Shown: positions 20,700 to 29,408, numbered from the stretch's first letter. The stretch: DNA of 40,780 nt from a virus (IMGVR_UViG_3300035180_000364:1-40780), one strand, 5' to 3'. Notes: a model not told the origin generated them from the sequence alone. Numbers and translations are program-made.

Positions 20700-21379
20700 G
20701 CCTAGCACAAATCAAAGCAGAATTGATAGACCACATGGGAAGCGACACGCGGGTAGTCGATGCCGCTCGTGTTAGTTTCAACAAACAAAGCGATGGCAGC
20801 GACCCAGATGGAGACGCAAAGCTAATCAAGTACCTAGCAAAGCATGACCACTTCACACCGTTTACGCATTGCGTTATCACGCTACGAGAAACAGTGCCTA
20901 TCTTTGTGGCACGGCAGCGATTCAAGCACACGGTAGGCTTTACCTATAATGAAATTAGCAGACGTTATGTAGACGACTCGCCCGAGTTCTTCTCCCCTAC
21001 TTTCTGGCGCGAGCGCCCGGACGGTAGTGTTAAACAGGGTAGTGGGCGGGGTTACGTTACTACTGTAACAGAGCCTTCGTGGGTACCACGTGATATAGAG
21101 TCAGCAGTTGATGATCTGTATGCACACGCAGAAGAACTGTACCGCGCTATGTTGGATGCCAAGGTAGCTCCAGAGATGGCGCGCATGGTTCTGCCACAAT
21201 CAATGATGACTAGCTACTACGTTACTGGGTCTCTCATGGCATTCGCGCGCGCGTATAAACTACGAAGCGACACACACAGCCAGCTAGAGATTCAACACCT
21301 AGCAAAGCGCTGGGATGAAATTATCCGCCCGCTATTCCCAGTGTCGTGGGCGGCTTTAGTAGACACAGAGGAGGTGTAG
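20696..21379 (+). CDS. thyX: FAD-dependent thymidylate synthase
   Basis: 227 residues from the ATG at 20696, which has GGAGGG upstream and an ATGA overlap with the small membrane protein. ThyX makes dTMP from dUMP with methylene-tetrahydrofolate and FAD. The signature region reads ARQRFKHTVGFTYNEISRRY, a phage-type variant of the RHRx7S motif in which His is Gln and the terminal Ser is Thr; N-E-x-S-x-RY is intact. Further conserved: VVDAARVSF near the N-terminus, TPFTH, MARMVLPQSMMTSYYVTGS and HSQLEIQHLA near the end. It raises the dTMP supply for replication. Confidence 0.93.
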   Translation: MSLAQIKAELIDHMGSDTRVVDAARVSFNKQSDGSDPDGDAKLIKYLAKHDHFTPFTHCVITLRETVPIFVARQRFKHTVGFTYNEISRRYVDDSPEFFSPTFWRERPDGSVKQGSGRGYVTTVTEPSWVPRDIESAVDDLYAHAEELYRAMLDAKVAPEMARMVLPQSMMTSYYVTGSLMAFARAYKLRSDTHSQLEIQHLAKRWDEIIRPLFPVSWAALVDTEEV

Positions 21380-21381
21380 AC

Positions 21382-21534
21382 ATGGACATGTTAGATGTTT
21401 ATAGAAAATCGTGTGAGGCGCTGAGAGAGGAGAACAAGAGGTTACGCCGTGTCACCAGAAGAAAAGATACTGCGATGTTCCTGATGATGATGGCGGCGAT
21501 TATAGCTATACCACTAGTGGAGTTATTGAAATGA
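21382..21534 (+). CDS. Small coiled-coil membrane protein
   Basis: 50 residues from ATG at 21382 with GAGGAGG. Residues 1-28 are a basic coiled coil (YRKSCEALREENKRLRR) and 30-49 a membrane segment (TAMFLMMMAAIIAIPLVELL). An ATG three bases... two codons later is an alternative start. The stop overlaps the next gene. Function unknown. Confidence 0.58.
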   Translation: MDMLDVYRKSCEALREENKRLRRVTRRKDTAMFLMMMAAIIAIPLVELLK

Positions 21535-21779
21535 ATGAAGAATATGATGCAAATGTGTCTGCGATTGCGGACGAAATATTAACGATCTTGTCTAGCCACC
21601 CAGTGATGGAAGATATACCAGCCTTGGCGCTGGTAATTGTGAGTATGTTTGAGCAGTTGGCGGGGGATAGCGACGCTGGCTTTAGCTTGGCTACAGACTC
21701 CATCCAGTTTTTCAAACAAACGCTAAACGTTTTAGAGGAAAGTCTAGCCAAAGCACCTGAAGGGACGATTATTCAATGA
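21531..21779 (+). CDS. Unknown small acidic helical protein
   Basis: 82 residues, ATGA overlap at both ends. Helical and acidic (NVSAIADEILTILSS, then ALALVIVSMFEQLAG, then SIQFFKQTLNVLEE). Not recognised. The tight coupling between thyX and the diphosphohydrolase puts it in the nucleotide set. Confidence 0.62.
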   Translation: MNEEYDANVSAIADEILTILSSHPVMEDIPALALVIVSMFEQLAGDSDAGFSLATDSIQFFKQTLNVLEESLAKAPEGTIIQ

Positions 21780-22378
21780 CAGAGATTCCACTAGCGGTAC
21801 AAGAGGTACCAGAGCGCCACCGCTTTGACGAAAGCAAACCGTTCATTACGTGGGACGGCTTTACCGACGGCCCGCCTGTACCACCATTCGATATGGTACA
21901 GGTTAAGTTTGAAGACAATCAAGTAGCAAGCGGGGCCGCGAGAAACTTTAGATGGAAACACCGCTTCGATGACGACAGCACACGACGCATCGTAGGTTTC
22001 CGTACCAACGGTAAGAAGGAGTCTGAACTAGTGTTCCAGTCAGTGGCCAACGAAGTACCGCGCCAGCAGCACAGTCCACAAGATGTCGTAGGGCGCAAGG
22101 ATGACACTGGAAAACCACGTTTCGACTTAATGCCGGCCGCAGCGGAACTAAAGATCGCTGAGGTTCTCGAGTACGGGGCACGTAAGTATGCACCAGATAA
22201 TTGGCGTAAGGTTGATAACCCAGAAGCCCGTTATCTGGCAGCAGCACTACGTCACATAAACGCATGGCGGAGAGGCGAGAGTCGTGATCCAGAGTCCGGG
22301 CTATCGCATCTAGCACACGCAGCGACAAGTTTAATGTTTGTAATGGAGTTAGTATCAGATGAATACGACGACGTCTAG
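21776..22378 (+). CDS. dATP/dGTP diphosphohydrolase-like protein (MazZ-type) with extra N-terminal domain
   Basis: 200 residues. Residues 108-195 match the dATP/dGTP diphosphohydrolase N-terminal (PF18909-like) pattern: RKDDTGKPRFDLMPAAAELK, EVLEYGARKYAPDNWRK, then AALRHINAWRRGE, then SGLSHLAHAATSLMFVMEL. MazZ-type enzymes split dGTP or dATP to the monophosphate. Residues 30-105 are a separate domain (PFDMVQVKFEDN, then RNFRWKHRFD, then IVGFRTNG), common in phages. The other 2-aminoadenine genes, PurZ and DatZ, are not in the window, so base substitution is not implied. Likely role: controlling dNTP pools. Confidence 0.8.
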   Translation: MTEIPLAVQEVPERHRFDESKPFITWDGFTDGPPVPPFDMVQVKFEDNQVASGAARNFRWKHRFDDDSTRRIVGFRTNGKKESELVFQSVANEVPRQQHSPQDVVGRKDDTGKPRFDLMPAAAELKIAEVLEYGARKYAPDNWRKVDNPEARYLAAALRHINAWRRGESRDPESGLSHLAHAATSLMFVMELVSDEYDDV

Positions 22379-22688
22379 CACCCATACGGACCTGACATAT
22401 GCGCAGGTAGAAGACATGTGGAGACATCCGCATGAACTTACAGCAGTAGAATATGAGCTGGTTAAATATATTTTGAATAACGAGTTATATGACGATGACG
22501 GAAACTCAGTAGAGGACTTAGAACAGCGAATAGCCGCTTACGAGAGTGACACACAGAGCCAAGAAAATGTGATAGCGCACCTGTCGGAGGTGATGAGGGT
22601 ACAAGGCTATAAACTAGACCAGCTCAATCAGGAACTGCTCTGTGTCGAGAAAGAATTAGCTACATATAAGGAGACAAATAGTGATTAA
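22359..22688 (+). CDS. Coiled-coil protein
   Basis: 109 residues. ATG at 22359, ribosome site GGAG in the previous gene (20-base overlap). Residues 60-105 are a coiled coil (LEQRIAAYESDTQSQENVI and LDQLNQELLCVEKELATY). N-terminal part is polar (LTYAQVEDMWRHPHELT). Function unknown. Confidence 0.62.
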   Translation: MNTTTSSTHTDLTYAQVEDMWRHPHELTAVEYELVKYILNNELYDDDGNSVEDLEQRIAAYESDTQSQENVIAHLSEVMRVQGYKLDQLNQELLCVEKELATYKETNSD

Positions 22689-23202
22689 CATTATGATCGA
22701 TTTAGAAACACTAGATACAACACCGGATGCAACAATCCTTAGCATTGCGGCCGTAGCGTTCGATAGGTATGGGAACATAGCCGGGAAGTTACACGGATAT
22801 ACGAAAGACTGTCCGTCCGGCAGTACTACAAAGTCCATGGATACGGTGCTGTGGTGGATGGTGCAGGACGATGAAGCACGGAAGCTACAGGCAGGCGCAG
22901 AGCGCGATCCACTCACCCACGTCCTCAAGGAATTATCCGGCTTTTTCAGGAGCTTCGAGGGGCAGGAAATAGCTGTGTGGGGCAACGGAGCGGCGTTCGA
23001 TAATGTAATCCTTCGCCGAGCATACGAGCGCAATGGGCTAGAAGCACCGTGGTTGTACCGACAAGACCGATGCTACCGAACACTGGCCAAGTTATTTCCA
23101 TGCGTTAAGGCGCAGGAGTTTGCAGGTACCAAGCACGACGCACTATCTGATGCAATGAACCAGGCGAGGCATCTGTGGGAAATCCTGAAGAAGATAAAAT
23201 AA
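22681..23202 (+). CDS. 3'-5' exonuclease, DEDDh type
   Basis: 173 residues with a GTG start at 22681 and a strong AAGGAG site. Motif Exo I INIMIDLETLD at the N-terminus (D and E), Exo II WGNGAAFDNVIL near residue 100 (D), and Exo III HDALSDAMNQARHL near 145 (H and D). Resembles the exonuclease VIII/Rv2179c-like group. Likely a DNA or RNA 3' trimming enzyme in the replication module. The preceding gene overlaps its start by 8 bases. Confidence 0.88.
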   Translation: MINIMIDLETLDTTPDATILSIAAVAFDRYGNIAGKLHGYTKDCPSGSTTKSMDTVLWWMVQDDEARKLQAGAERDPLTHVLKELSGFFRSFEGQEIAVWGNGAAFDNVILRRAYERNGLEAPWLYRQDRCYRTLAKLFPCVKAQEFAGTKHDALSDAMNQARHLWEILKKIK

Positions 23203-23471
23203 GGCGCAGACGCGCCCAACTCATGGTTCATTCCTACCTGTATTACGAGCTGGATACCCCGATGATTACGGACGACAAATGGCAGGAGTGGGCTAATGAG
23301 TTGGTCGGATTACAGCGAGAACACACAGACCCTATCGGATTCTTCGACGACCTGTTCAAAGATTTCGACGGGTCTACTGGGTATCATCTAACAAAGAACG
23401 AGTGGGCACGTAATGTAGCAACTCGTTTACTAATGTACAATCCGCACACAAGAGACGGCTTAAACCTTTAG
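23175..23471 (+). CDS. LigA-related protein (resembles the N-terminal end of NAD-dependent DNA ligase)
   Basis: 98 residues, GTG start at 23175 overlapping the exonuclease by 28 bases; an ATG at 23223 is an alternative start that would cut the conserved helix. IRRRRAQLMVHSYLYYELD, then PMITDDKWQEWANELVGLQ resembles domain Ia of LigA (the NMN-binding YYxLD-x-P-x-I-x-D stretch). No catalytic K-x-D-G motif or any later ligase domain. Such stand-alone proteins are known in phages as DNA ligase LigA-related proteins. It may bind NAD or NMN; its role is not known. Confidence 0.7.
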   Translation: MGNPEEDKIRRRRAQLMVHSYLYYELDTPMITDDKWQEWANELVGLQREHTDPIGFFDDLFKDFDGSTGYHLTKNEWARNVATRLLMYNPHTRDGLNL

Positions 23472-23479
23472 GAGGACGT

Positions 23480-25678
23480 ATGGACGTTCTGTTTTTAGAC
23501 TTCGAGACATACTACGACGACCAATACTCGCTCACCAAGATGACTACCGCAGAGTACATCAAGGACGAGCGCTTCAAGGTTATCGGTGCGTCTTATGCAC
23601 ACGGGGAAGGCCCTACGCGCTGGGCCGATCCTATGCAACTGTTTGCCCTAATCTCGGAGACGGATTGGGCTAACACCAAACTGGTGGCACACAACACCAC
23701 GTTCGATGGGGCGATCCTATCGTTTGTATATGGCGTACAGCCTGCTATGCTAGGTGACACGCTCAGTATGGCCCGGTACGTGTTCGACATGAGTAGATAC
23801 AATCTAGCGAGCGTGGCTAAGTTGTTGGGTTTGCCGGACAAAGGCAACGCGCTAGTCGACACAAAAGGCAAGACAGAGTTAACCAAAGAGGAATATGATG
23901 CGTTAGTAGATTACGCAATTCGTGATACAGAAATTTGCCAGGCCGCATATTACAAGATGCTGCCATCATTGCCGAAAAACGAGCACGCGCTTATTGACAT
24001 TACCCTGCGTATGTATACCAACCCGCGCCTCAAGTGCCTGTCACCTAAGTTGCGTGAGTACGAGGAACGCCTACGGGGCGAGTTGGCCAACAAGCAGGAC
24101 GATGTGTTAGGAAAGCTGCGCGAAGTTCTAGGCGATACCCCACTTACCGAGGACGCGCAAGTGTTCACATCAAACAAGAAGTTCGAGAGCCTACTTATCG
24201 ACTTGGGTGTGGATATTCCAAAGAAATTAAAACGAGCCACGCCTCACCAAGCGGCGCGATCTATGGCCAGACGCGACAAAATGCTGGAACAGGTCGGCAT
24301 AAACACGGCGAAGATAGAATGGTACACGACAGACATTTCGACGATTAGCGATGCGTTGGCTGCCCGCGAAGCGTCCGGCAAGAACATGAGCACGAAAAAG
24401 GTAGCAGCAGCGCGCGAGCAACTCGAGCGCAGGCACGGACAAATCGCCGACTTAAAAAGAGCCAACGAGAGTTTGGAAGCTGACATCAAGAATGCGCTTA
24501 TTGTCAAGAAGGGCCAACTACTAGAGGTCCCTGCACTAGCCAAGAACGACCAAGGATTGCTCGATCTGCTGGAGCACGACGACGATCTAGTAGTGGATGT
24601 GGTAGACGCTCGTATCGGCTCGATGTCGACGATCAATATGACGCGCGCCGTCAAGTTAGCAAACGTAGCGGACGCTATGGACGGCTATCTCCCAGTACCT
24701 TTAGCTTACTGTGCTGCGGGTACAAACCGTTGGGGCGGTCGTGAGTACAATATGCAGAACCTACCAGCACGTGGACGCGACAAGACATTGCGCGAATCTC
24801 TAGTAGCACCGGAGGGTTACAAGATTATCGCGGCCGACTTAGCACAGATCGAACCGCGAGTCCTGGCGTGGCTTGCGGGTGAGGAGGCGTTGCTGGAATC
24901 GTTTAGGTCTGGCCGAGATTTCTACACGGCGCTGCATGGAAAGATTTTCGGCAGCGACTATGACACCATGTACGCGGGTTACAAGAACGACGAGTACGAA
25001 TGGGTGTATGCACGAAACGTAGCGAAAGCCGTTGGCTTGGGGCTTGGTTTCGGGCAAGGCCACAAGAACTTCGTAAACTTCGCTAAGGTAGCTGCCAAGG
25101 TTACATTGTCAGAGGAAGAATCGAAGGACATCGTGAACGCTTACCGTGACGGGGTGCCCGGTATTTCACAGTTCTGGCAGACCTGTAACGACCTGTTACC
25201 GGCCATGTCTACGAACGCGGCGCTTAATGTGGTTCGCAATAAGTGCCTATTCCGTAGGGGGTTTATCTACCTACCGTCAGGGCGCATGTTACGTTATGAC
25301 AACCTGCGGTCTGAGGAGATTGCCGAGTTGGACGAGAACGGCGATGTGAGCGGCAAGCGGCGCGCATGGGTCTATGGACCGCACGGCGTTGTGCGGTTCA
25401 TCTACGGCTCGAAGGTAGTGGAGAATCTGGTACAAGCGCTGGCCCGAGACATCGTAGCAGACATGGCTATTCAGGTAGATGGCCTGTTAGATCGCACGTC
25501 AGGAGAGTCGATCGTTATGTTGGTACACGATGAAATCGTTGCGGTGGTACAAGAAGGTCGTGTAGACTATCTATCAGAAGAAATAAAGCGCATCATGCAC
25601 ACCACGCCAAGCTATACACCGGGGCTACCGGTGGCTTGTTCGTTGCATGTTGCTAACAATTATGCGGAGGCAAAATAA
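23480..25678 (+). CDS. DNA polymerase, family A, with 3'-5' exonuclease domain
   Basis: 732 residues, GGAGG site. Exonuclease domain: DFET at 7-10, HNTTFDG at 71-77 and YAIRDTE at 145-151. Polymerase motifs: A AADLAQIEPR at 451-460 (Asp 453), B-like RNVAKAVGLGLGFGQG at 512-527, C LVHDE at 681-685. There is NRWGG and MQNLPARG near 416-431. In place of the usual short linker before motif A, residues about 250-345 form a long charged insertion with a coiled coil (AREQLERRHGQIADLKRAN). Phe 524 occupies the position that sets discrimination against dideoxynucleotides in related polymerases (inference). This is the replicative polymerase. Confidence 0.93.
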   Translation: MDVLFLDFETYYDDQYSLTKMTTAEYIKDERFKVIGASYAHGEGPTRWADPMQLFALISETDWANTKLVAHNTTFDGAILSFVYGVQPAMLGDTLSMARYVFDMSRYNLASVAKLLGLPDKGNALVDTKGKTELTKEEYDALVDYAIRDTEICQAAYYKMLPSLPKNEHALIDITLRMYTNPRLKCLSPKLREYEERLRGELANKQDDVLGKLREVLGDTPLTEDAQVFTSNKKFESLLIDLGVDIPKKLKRATPHQAARSMARRDKMLEQVGINTAKIEWYTTDISTISDALAAREASGKNMSTKKVAAAREQLERRHGQIADLKRANESLEADIKNALIVKKGQLLEVPALAKNDQGLLDLLEHDDDLVVDVVDARIGSMSTINMTRAVKLANVADAMDGYLPVPLAYCAAGTNRWGGREYNMQNLPARGRDKTLRESLVAPEGYKIIAADLAQIEPRVLAWLAGEEALLESFRSGRDFYTALHGKIFGSDYDTMYAGYKNDEYEWVYARNVAKAVGLGLGFGQGHKNFVNFAKVAAKVTLSEEESKDIVNAYRDGVPGISQFWQTCNDLLPAMSTNAALNVVRNKCLFRRGFIYLPSGRMLRYDNLRSEEIAELDENGDVSGKRRAWVYGPHGVVRFIYGSKVVENLVQALARDIVADMAIQVDGLLDRTSGESIVMLVHDEIVAVVQEGRVDYLSEEIKRIMHTTPSYTPGLPVACSLHVANNYAEAK

Positions 25679-28378
25679 ATGGAAGTGGTATTCTTAGAAG
25701 GCGTTGGCCAGTTGCGTAAACTGGCCAAAACATTTATTAGGAGAGATGATGGCTCTATCGAGAAACATGCTTACCCTAACGCAGCACGTATGACTTCATA
25801 CTCAGAAGAAGTCAACACAGTAGATGAGTTCGCAACAGTATTAAAGAGCCATGCAAAGGAGTATCGTGCGCTCTTCACCGGCCACCTAACTAAGCCGTTA
25901 AAAGGCGAGCCACGTAAGGGCATGGCGACGAAGAACAACAAAATGGACTGGGTGTGCCTTGATCTTGACGGAGTAGACGCCGACAGCGTAGAGCAGGTGG
26001 TCAGCGAGATACCACAACTAGAGAACACATCTTATGTTGTAGCCTACTCAGCGTCTCACGGTTTCAAAGATGGTGTTAACGCCCACGTCTTTTTCCTACT
26101 AGACACCCCTGCTCGCCACGACAAACTAGTCACGTTGGTAACGGCAATGAACTGGTACACGCCTAGACTGCGTGAGCAGCTACGTTTGAGCGAGAGTAAG
26201 ATGTCGCTAACCAAGAAGCTGGATACAGCCGGGGTTCGTGCAGCAGGGCTTATCTACATCGCTCCACCGATGCTAAAAGGTCTTGACGACCCTTGTACCG
26301 ACATCGACGGGCGTATCTTTGTTGTGCATAAGGACAAAGATACATTGAGCCTAAACACTTTCCCGTCGACGTGGCTGGACGACACTATCTTTAAGATACA
26401 GATGCGTGAGCGACTAAATGAGCTGCGAAAAATGGAAGGATTGCCGCCAGTTGCTAATAGCAAGATTACGGTAGATGTTGATGGCATGTCTGTAGAGTAT
26501 AACGCAGAGCCGGACCCGATGACCATCCAGCTCATCCCAGGACCGGTCAACATCAATGGCATGGTTCGTTGTAACGTTAACGGCGGTGACAGCGGTGCTT
26601 ACTATTTCAACTATGGGTATATCTCGGACGGTGCCTACGGTTCAGAGATTACCTTGATGCAGAACTTCAAAGGCGACGCACCTTTTGCGTTGATGAAGGC
26701 TGCTCCAGCATTTGCTCAGAAATGGAACGATTGGGTTCGTCAGGAGGAGGCTGTACGCAATGGCGAGATGGCAGTACCAGAATGGCTAAAGCAATGTCCC
26801 ACCACTGAGTACGTAACGGAAGCGGTCAAAGATATAGAGGACACGGAAGTGGTGGGAGAAAAGAAAGAGTTAAGTACGGAAGAAACGGCAACGGCGAGGA
26901 CGATCATTTTCCGTGACGGCAACTCAGACACACACTATGAACTCAGCATCTTGGTTACAGGAACGCCGGTGTTCAAGAAACTGAGTCCCGCGTCGGCTAA
27001 GACACGCGCCAATGCACTCGGCATCCGCTACTCAAAAGAGGACGGCTTCCCTACCCTGCACATGGTATTCGACCCGCGCCGTTCTGAGATGTTCTTCGAG
27101 CTAGACGGAGAAGCGATGGTAAACACGTTCGCCGCGCCTAAGCTGATAGACTTCTCGGCGGCCAAGACGATACCGTTGGAAGATGTTATGGGGCTTATCA
27201 AAGAGAAGTGCCCAGTGTATTACACATCGATCATGCACCCATTGTCTTACGACCTAGAGGCCGCAAAGCGTTTTGTGAACTGGGCTACGATCCACGTGCT
27301 GTACCCTAACACACGTGTTAACACCGCATGGCTACTGCGCGGCATCCCTGGGTCAGGTAAGTCAACGTTAGTATCGGATCTCCTATCCAGACTACTGGGC
27401 TATGGACACAGCGAGCATAACGCCGGCGCCTACAACGGCTACTGTTCGACAGTTAAGACATCAACAGTCGCCAGTGACTTCTCTGGCTGGCAGTTGAACT
27501 CTCGATTCATCGAAGTATCTGAGGCTGAGACGGACGGCAATAAGCACCGAAACAACGACGCCATGAAGCAAGAGTTTAAGCGCCTAGTAACGCAGGAACA
27601 GTCGGACATCAACGAGAAGTATGGGGCACAACGCAAAAACGTGAATGTGTTCAACGCTTATGTGTTCACCTCCAACTATCACGACACCTTCCCTATTGAT
27701 CTTGGCGACCGTCGTTACCACGTACCTAAGTACCAAAGCATACCGATCAAAGATGTACTGCCAGTGATCGCTGACGACCATAACACGTACCGCCGTATGT
27801 TAGACTCGGAAGCAAAGACATTAGGAGACATCATGTCTAAGCTGATCGTAGACCAAGGTCTAGCGCAGCAACCGTACGACTGTGGCGACAAGGCAGAGAT
27901 CATCGAGGCCAGTCAGTCTGTCGGTGATCTGTTCATAGGTTGGATTAAGACGGGGGACTTCGATCGTATAGCGGACGCAGTAGTGTCTAGCGTAGAGATG
28001 CGTAGTCGCAACAAGGGCATCGACTCAGTAGACCAAGCGTCTATCAGCTACGTGGCCTATGTATGCTCTACCGGTGAGACAGTACACAGCATACCAAGGG
28101 GTGTGTTGCAGCAAATCTATACGACAGCCTTCCCGACAGCCTCGAACATGTCATCTACGGCGTTCAGTCGCAAGTTAGGTGCGGCCGGCGTTACACCAAA
28201 GCCAGGACGACCTACTGCGGGTATGCGCGACCTGCTAGGCCTTAGCAACACAGTAACGCCGTTGATAGAGGTTAGTTGGACGATGGGCGCGGTTAACGAC
28301 TGGATGGCGCACCCGCTGATTGCCGCAGAAGTCGACGGTATGCGTAAGAAACAGGAAGTCTTGCGGATGGTATCATGA
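25679..28378 (+). CDS. Primase-helicase (AEP-like N-terminus, SF3-like C-terminus)
   Basis: 899 residues, ATG right after the polymerase stop. The N-terminal part has WVCLDLDGVD (residues 91-100), then VAYSASHGFKDGVNAHVFFL (121-140), the D-x-D and S-x-S-H-G pattern of archaeo-eukaryotic primase-type domains. The C-terminal part has Walker A LLRGIPGSGKST (552-563), Walker B-like RFIEVSEAE (609-617) and a sensor YVFTSNYHD followed by DLGDRRYHV with an arginine. This resembles DUF5906/VapE-type helicases found beside PolA in phages. It supplies priming and unwinding, so no DnaB or separate primase is needed. Confidence 0.85.
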   Translation: MEVVFLEGVGQLRKLAKTFIRRDDGSIEKHAYPNAARMTSYSEEVNTVDEFATVLKSHAKEYRALFTGHLTKPLKGEPRKGMATKNNKMDWVCLDLDGVDADSVEQVVSEIPQLENTSYVVAYSASHGFKDGVNAHVFFLLDTPARHDKLVTLVTAMNWYTPRLREQLRLSESKMSLTKKLDTAGVRAAGLIYIAPPMLKGLDDPCTDIDGRIFVVHKDKDTLSLNTFPSTWLDDTIFKIQMRERLNELRKMEGLPPVANSKITVDVDGMSVEYNAEPDPMTIQLIPGPVNINGMVRCNVNGGDSGAYYFNYGYISDGAYGSEITLMQNFKGDAPFALMKAAPAFAQKWNDWVRQEEAVRNGEMAVPEWLKQCPTTEYVTEAVKDIEDTEVVGEKKELSTEETATARTIIFRDGNSDTHYELSILVTGTPVFKKLSPASAKTRANALGIRYSKEDGFPTLHMVFDPRRSEMFFELDGEAMVNTFAAPKLIDFSAAKTIPLEDVMGLIKEKCPVYYTSIMHPLSYDLEAAKRFVNWATIHVLYPNTRVNTAWLLRGIPGSGKSTLVSDLLSRLLGYGHSEHNAGAYNGYCSTVKTSTVASDFSGWQLNSRFIEVSEAETDGNKHRNNDAMKQEFKRLVTQEQSDINEKYGAQRKNVNVFNAYVFTSNYHDTFPIDLGDRRYHVPKYQSIPIKDVLPVIADDHNTYRRMLDSEAKTLGDIMSKLIVDQGLAQQPYDCGDKAEIIEASQSVGDLFIGWIKTGDFDRIADAVVSSVEMRSRNKGIDSVDQASISYVAYVCSTGETVHSIPRGVLQQIYTTAFPTASNMSSTAFSRKLGAAGVTPKPGRPTAGMRDLLGLSNTVTPLIEVSWTMGAVNDWMAHPLIAAEVDGMRKKQEVLRMVS

Positions 28379-28998
28379 CGCAGGTGTACTTACCGCCGCC
28401 CCTTGCTTTAAAAGGCAGGGGCAGTCCGGCGCTAGCGCGTAACGTGCGCGAAGTGGCGGAGGCATACACATGGATACGACGAGGGGGGATATTACCAAAA
28501 GCCGCCGACGACAGGTGTTTTGATTTAGATGCGATACAATATTACATCGACTTTATAAAACTCGCCTTAGACATAGTTCCGGGGACTGAACACTCAGACG
28601 CGAAGCTGCCTTACTGGAGATACGTGGCCAATGAGTACCAACGCAAGTCACGATCTTTATGGAACGGACACGGTGTACGTGGGCATGACGGAGAGTTCTT
28701 AATGGCGTCCGTGTTATGCGGCGTGGACATGGGGATGATCGGTAAGCGGTACTTACTCACCGGTGAACGTGTCGTATTAGGCCTTCGGAAAAAGAAGGAT
28801 TTTTTATACGAACCGCCAGCCAATAAGTCTAGGTGGTGGTCAGTGGTGAACAAGCACGGCGTTAGGGTGGCGTGCGTTGTTCACGACGAGTGGTTGACTA
28901 AGGGGCAAGCGTTGACGTACGCCAGAGAGGTGTTACCGAAAAACGCTTGGGGGTTGAAGGAAGTACGCAAGGAACTACCTGAGCAGTGTTTAGTTTAA
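28375..28998 (+). CDS. Unknown protein, last gene of the plus-strand operon
   Basis: 207 residues, ATGA overlap with the primase-helicase. A helical first half with DRCFDLDAIQYYIDFIKLAL, a middle with YWRYVANEYQRKS and a strand-rich end (RWWSVVNKHGVRVACVVHDEW). A helix-turn-helix cannot be excluded in residues 25-60. Position at the end of the early operon would suit a late-gene regulator, but no motif supports it. Confidence 0.65.
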   Translation: MTQVYLPPPLALKGRGSPALARNVREVAEAYTWIRRGGILPKAADDRCFDLDAIQYYIDFIKLALDIVPGTEHSDAKLPYWRYVANEYQRKSRSLWNGHGVRGHDGEFLMASVLCGVDMGMIGKRYLLTGERVVLGLRKKKDFLYEPPANKSRWWSVVNKHGVRVACVVHDEWLTKGQALTYAREVLPKNAWGLKEVRKELPEQCLV

Positions 28999-29013
28999 GT
29001 GGTACGCACTTAA
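28995..29013. terminator. Convergent stem-loop sharing both stop codons
   Basis: TTAAGTG (28995-29001) pairs perfectly with CACTTAA (29007-29013) around GTACG. The plus-strand stop codon (28996-28998) and the minus-strand stop (29012-29010) both sit inside the arms. It lies exactly between the convergent early and late operons, so it may act in both directions. There is no strong T run. Confidence 0.5.
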
Positions 29014-29408
29014 CTGCCCTGCATACTGGATTTCAGTTGTTCCGCGGCCAGCGTCGACGCCTCGGCTCTTGCCCGCGCCTCTGCCTCGGCCGCCGCCCTA
29101 TCTGCATCCCGGGTATTAGCCGCTGAGAAGTATAGGCTAAAAACCATATTGTACACATCTGCATGTGTAAACGTAACGCCGGTGGGGAGCAGAGTGTCTG
29201 GAGACACCATGTTTACAACGGCTTCCGACGAGAACCGCACCGAACAGGTATCACTGATAGAAGTCGCAACGCCACCGCTCTCAGATTTCACAGCATCTTC
29301 TTCGGAGAAAGCCACGTAAGGCACGCCGCCTAAATCGTTGCTGATTGTGACAGTGCGGCAACGACGGTATATTGTGCCGACAGGTACATTACTAGAATAA
29401 TTAGGCAT
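29010..29408 (-). CDS. Small virion-associated or fibre-linked protein
   Basis: 132 residues, the last gene of the late operon. The N-terminal part is beta-rich (VPVGTIYRRCRTVTISND, then VPYVAFSEED), the C-terminal 35 residues are an Ala/Glu-rich helix (ADRAAAEAEARARAEAST). Its start overlaps the end of the tail-fibre gene by 8 bases, so it is coupled to it and may be a fibre chaperone or a small tail part (inference). Confidence 0.65.
   Translation of the reverse strand: MPNYSSNVPVGTIYRRCRTVTISNDLGGVPYVAFSEEDAVKSESGGVATSISDTCSVRFSSEAVVNMVSPDTLLPTGVTFTHADVYNMVFSLYFSAANTRDADRAAAEAEARARAEASTLAAEQLKSSMQGS

Noticed and set aside
21776-22378. Z-genome (2-aminoadenine) phage signature
   Set aside because: Only a MazZ-like protein is seen. 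PurZ and DatZ are absent from the window, and MazZ-like genes occur in many ordinary phages.
21948-22433. Long minus-strand frame of 161 codons
   Set aside because: It lies opposite the well-supported diphosphohydrolase gene and has no protein-like motif; it is a shadow frame.
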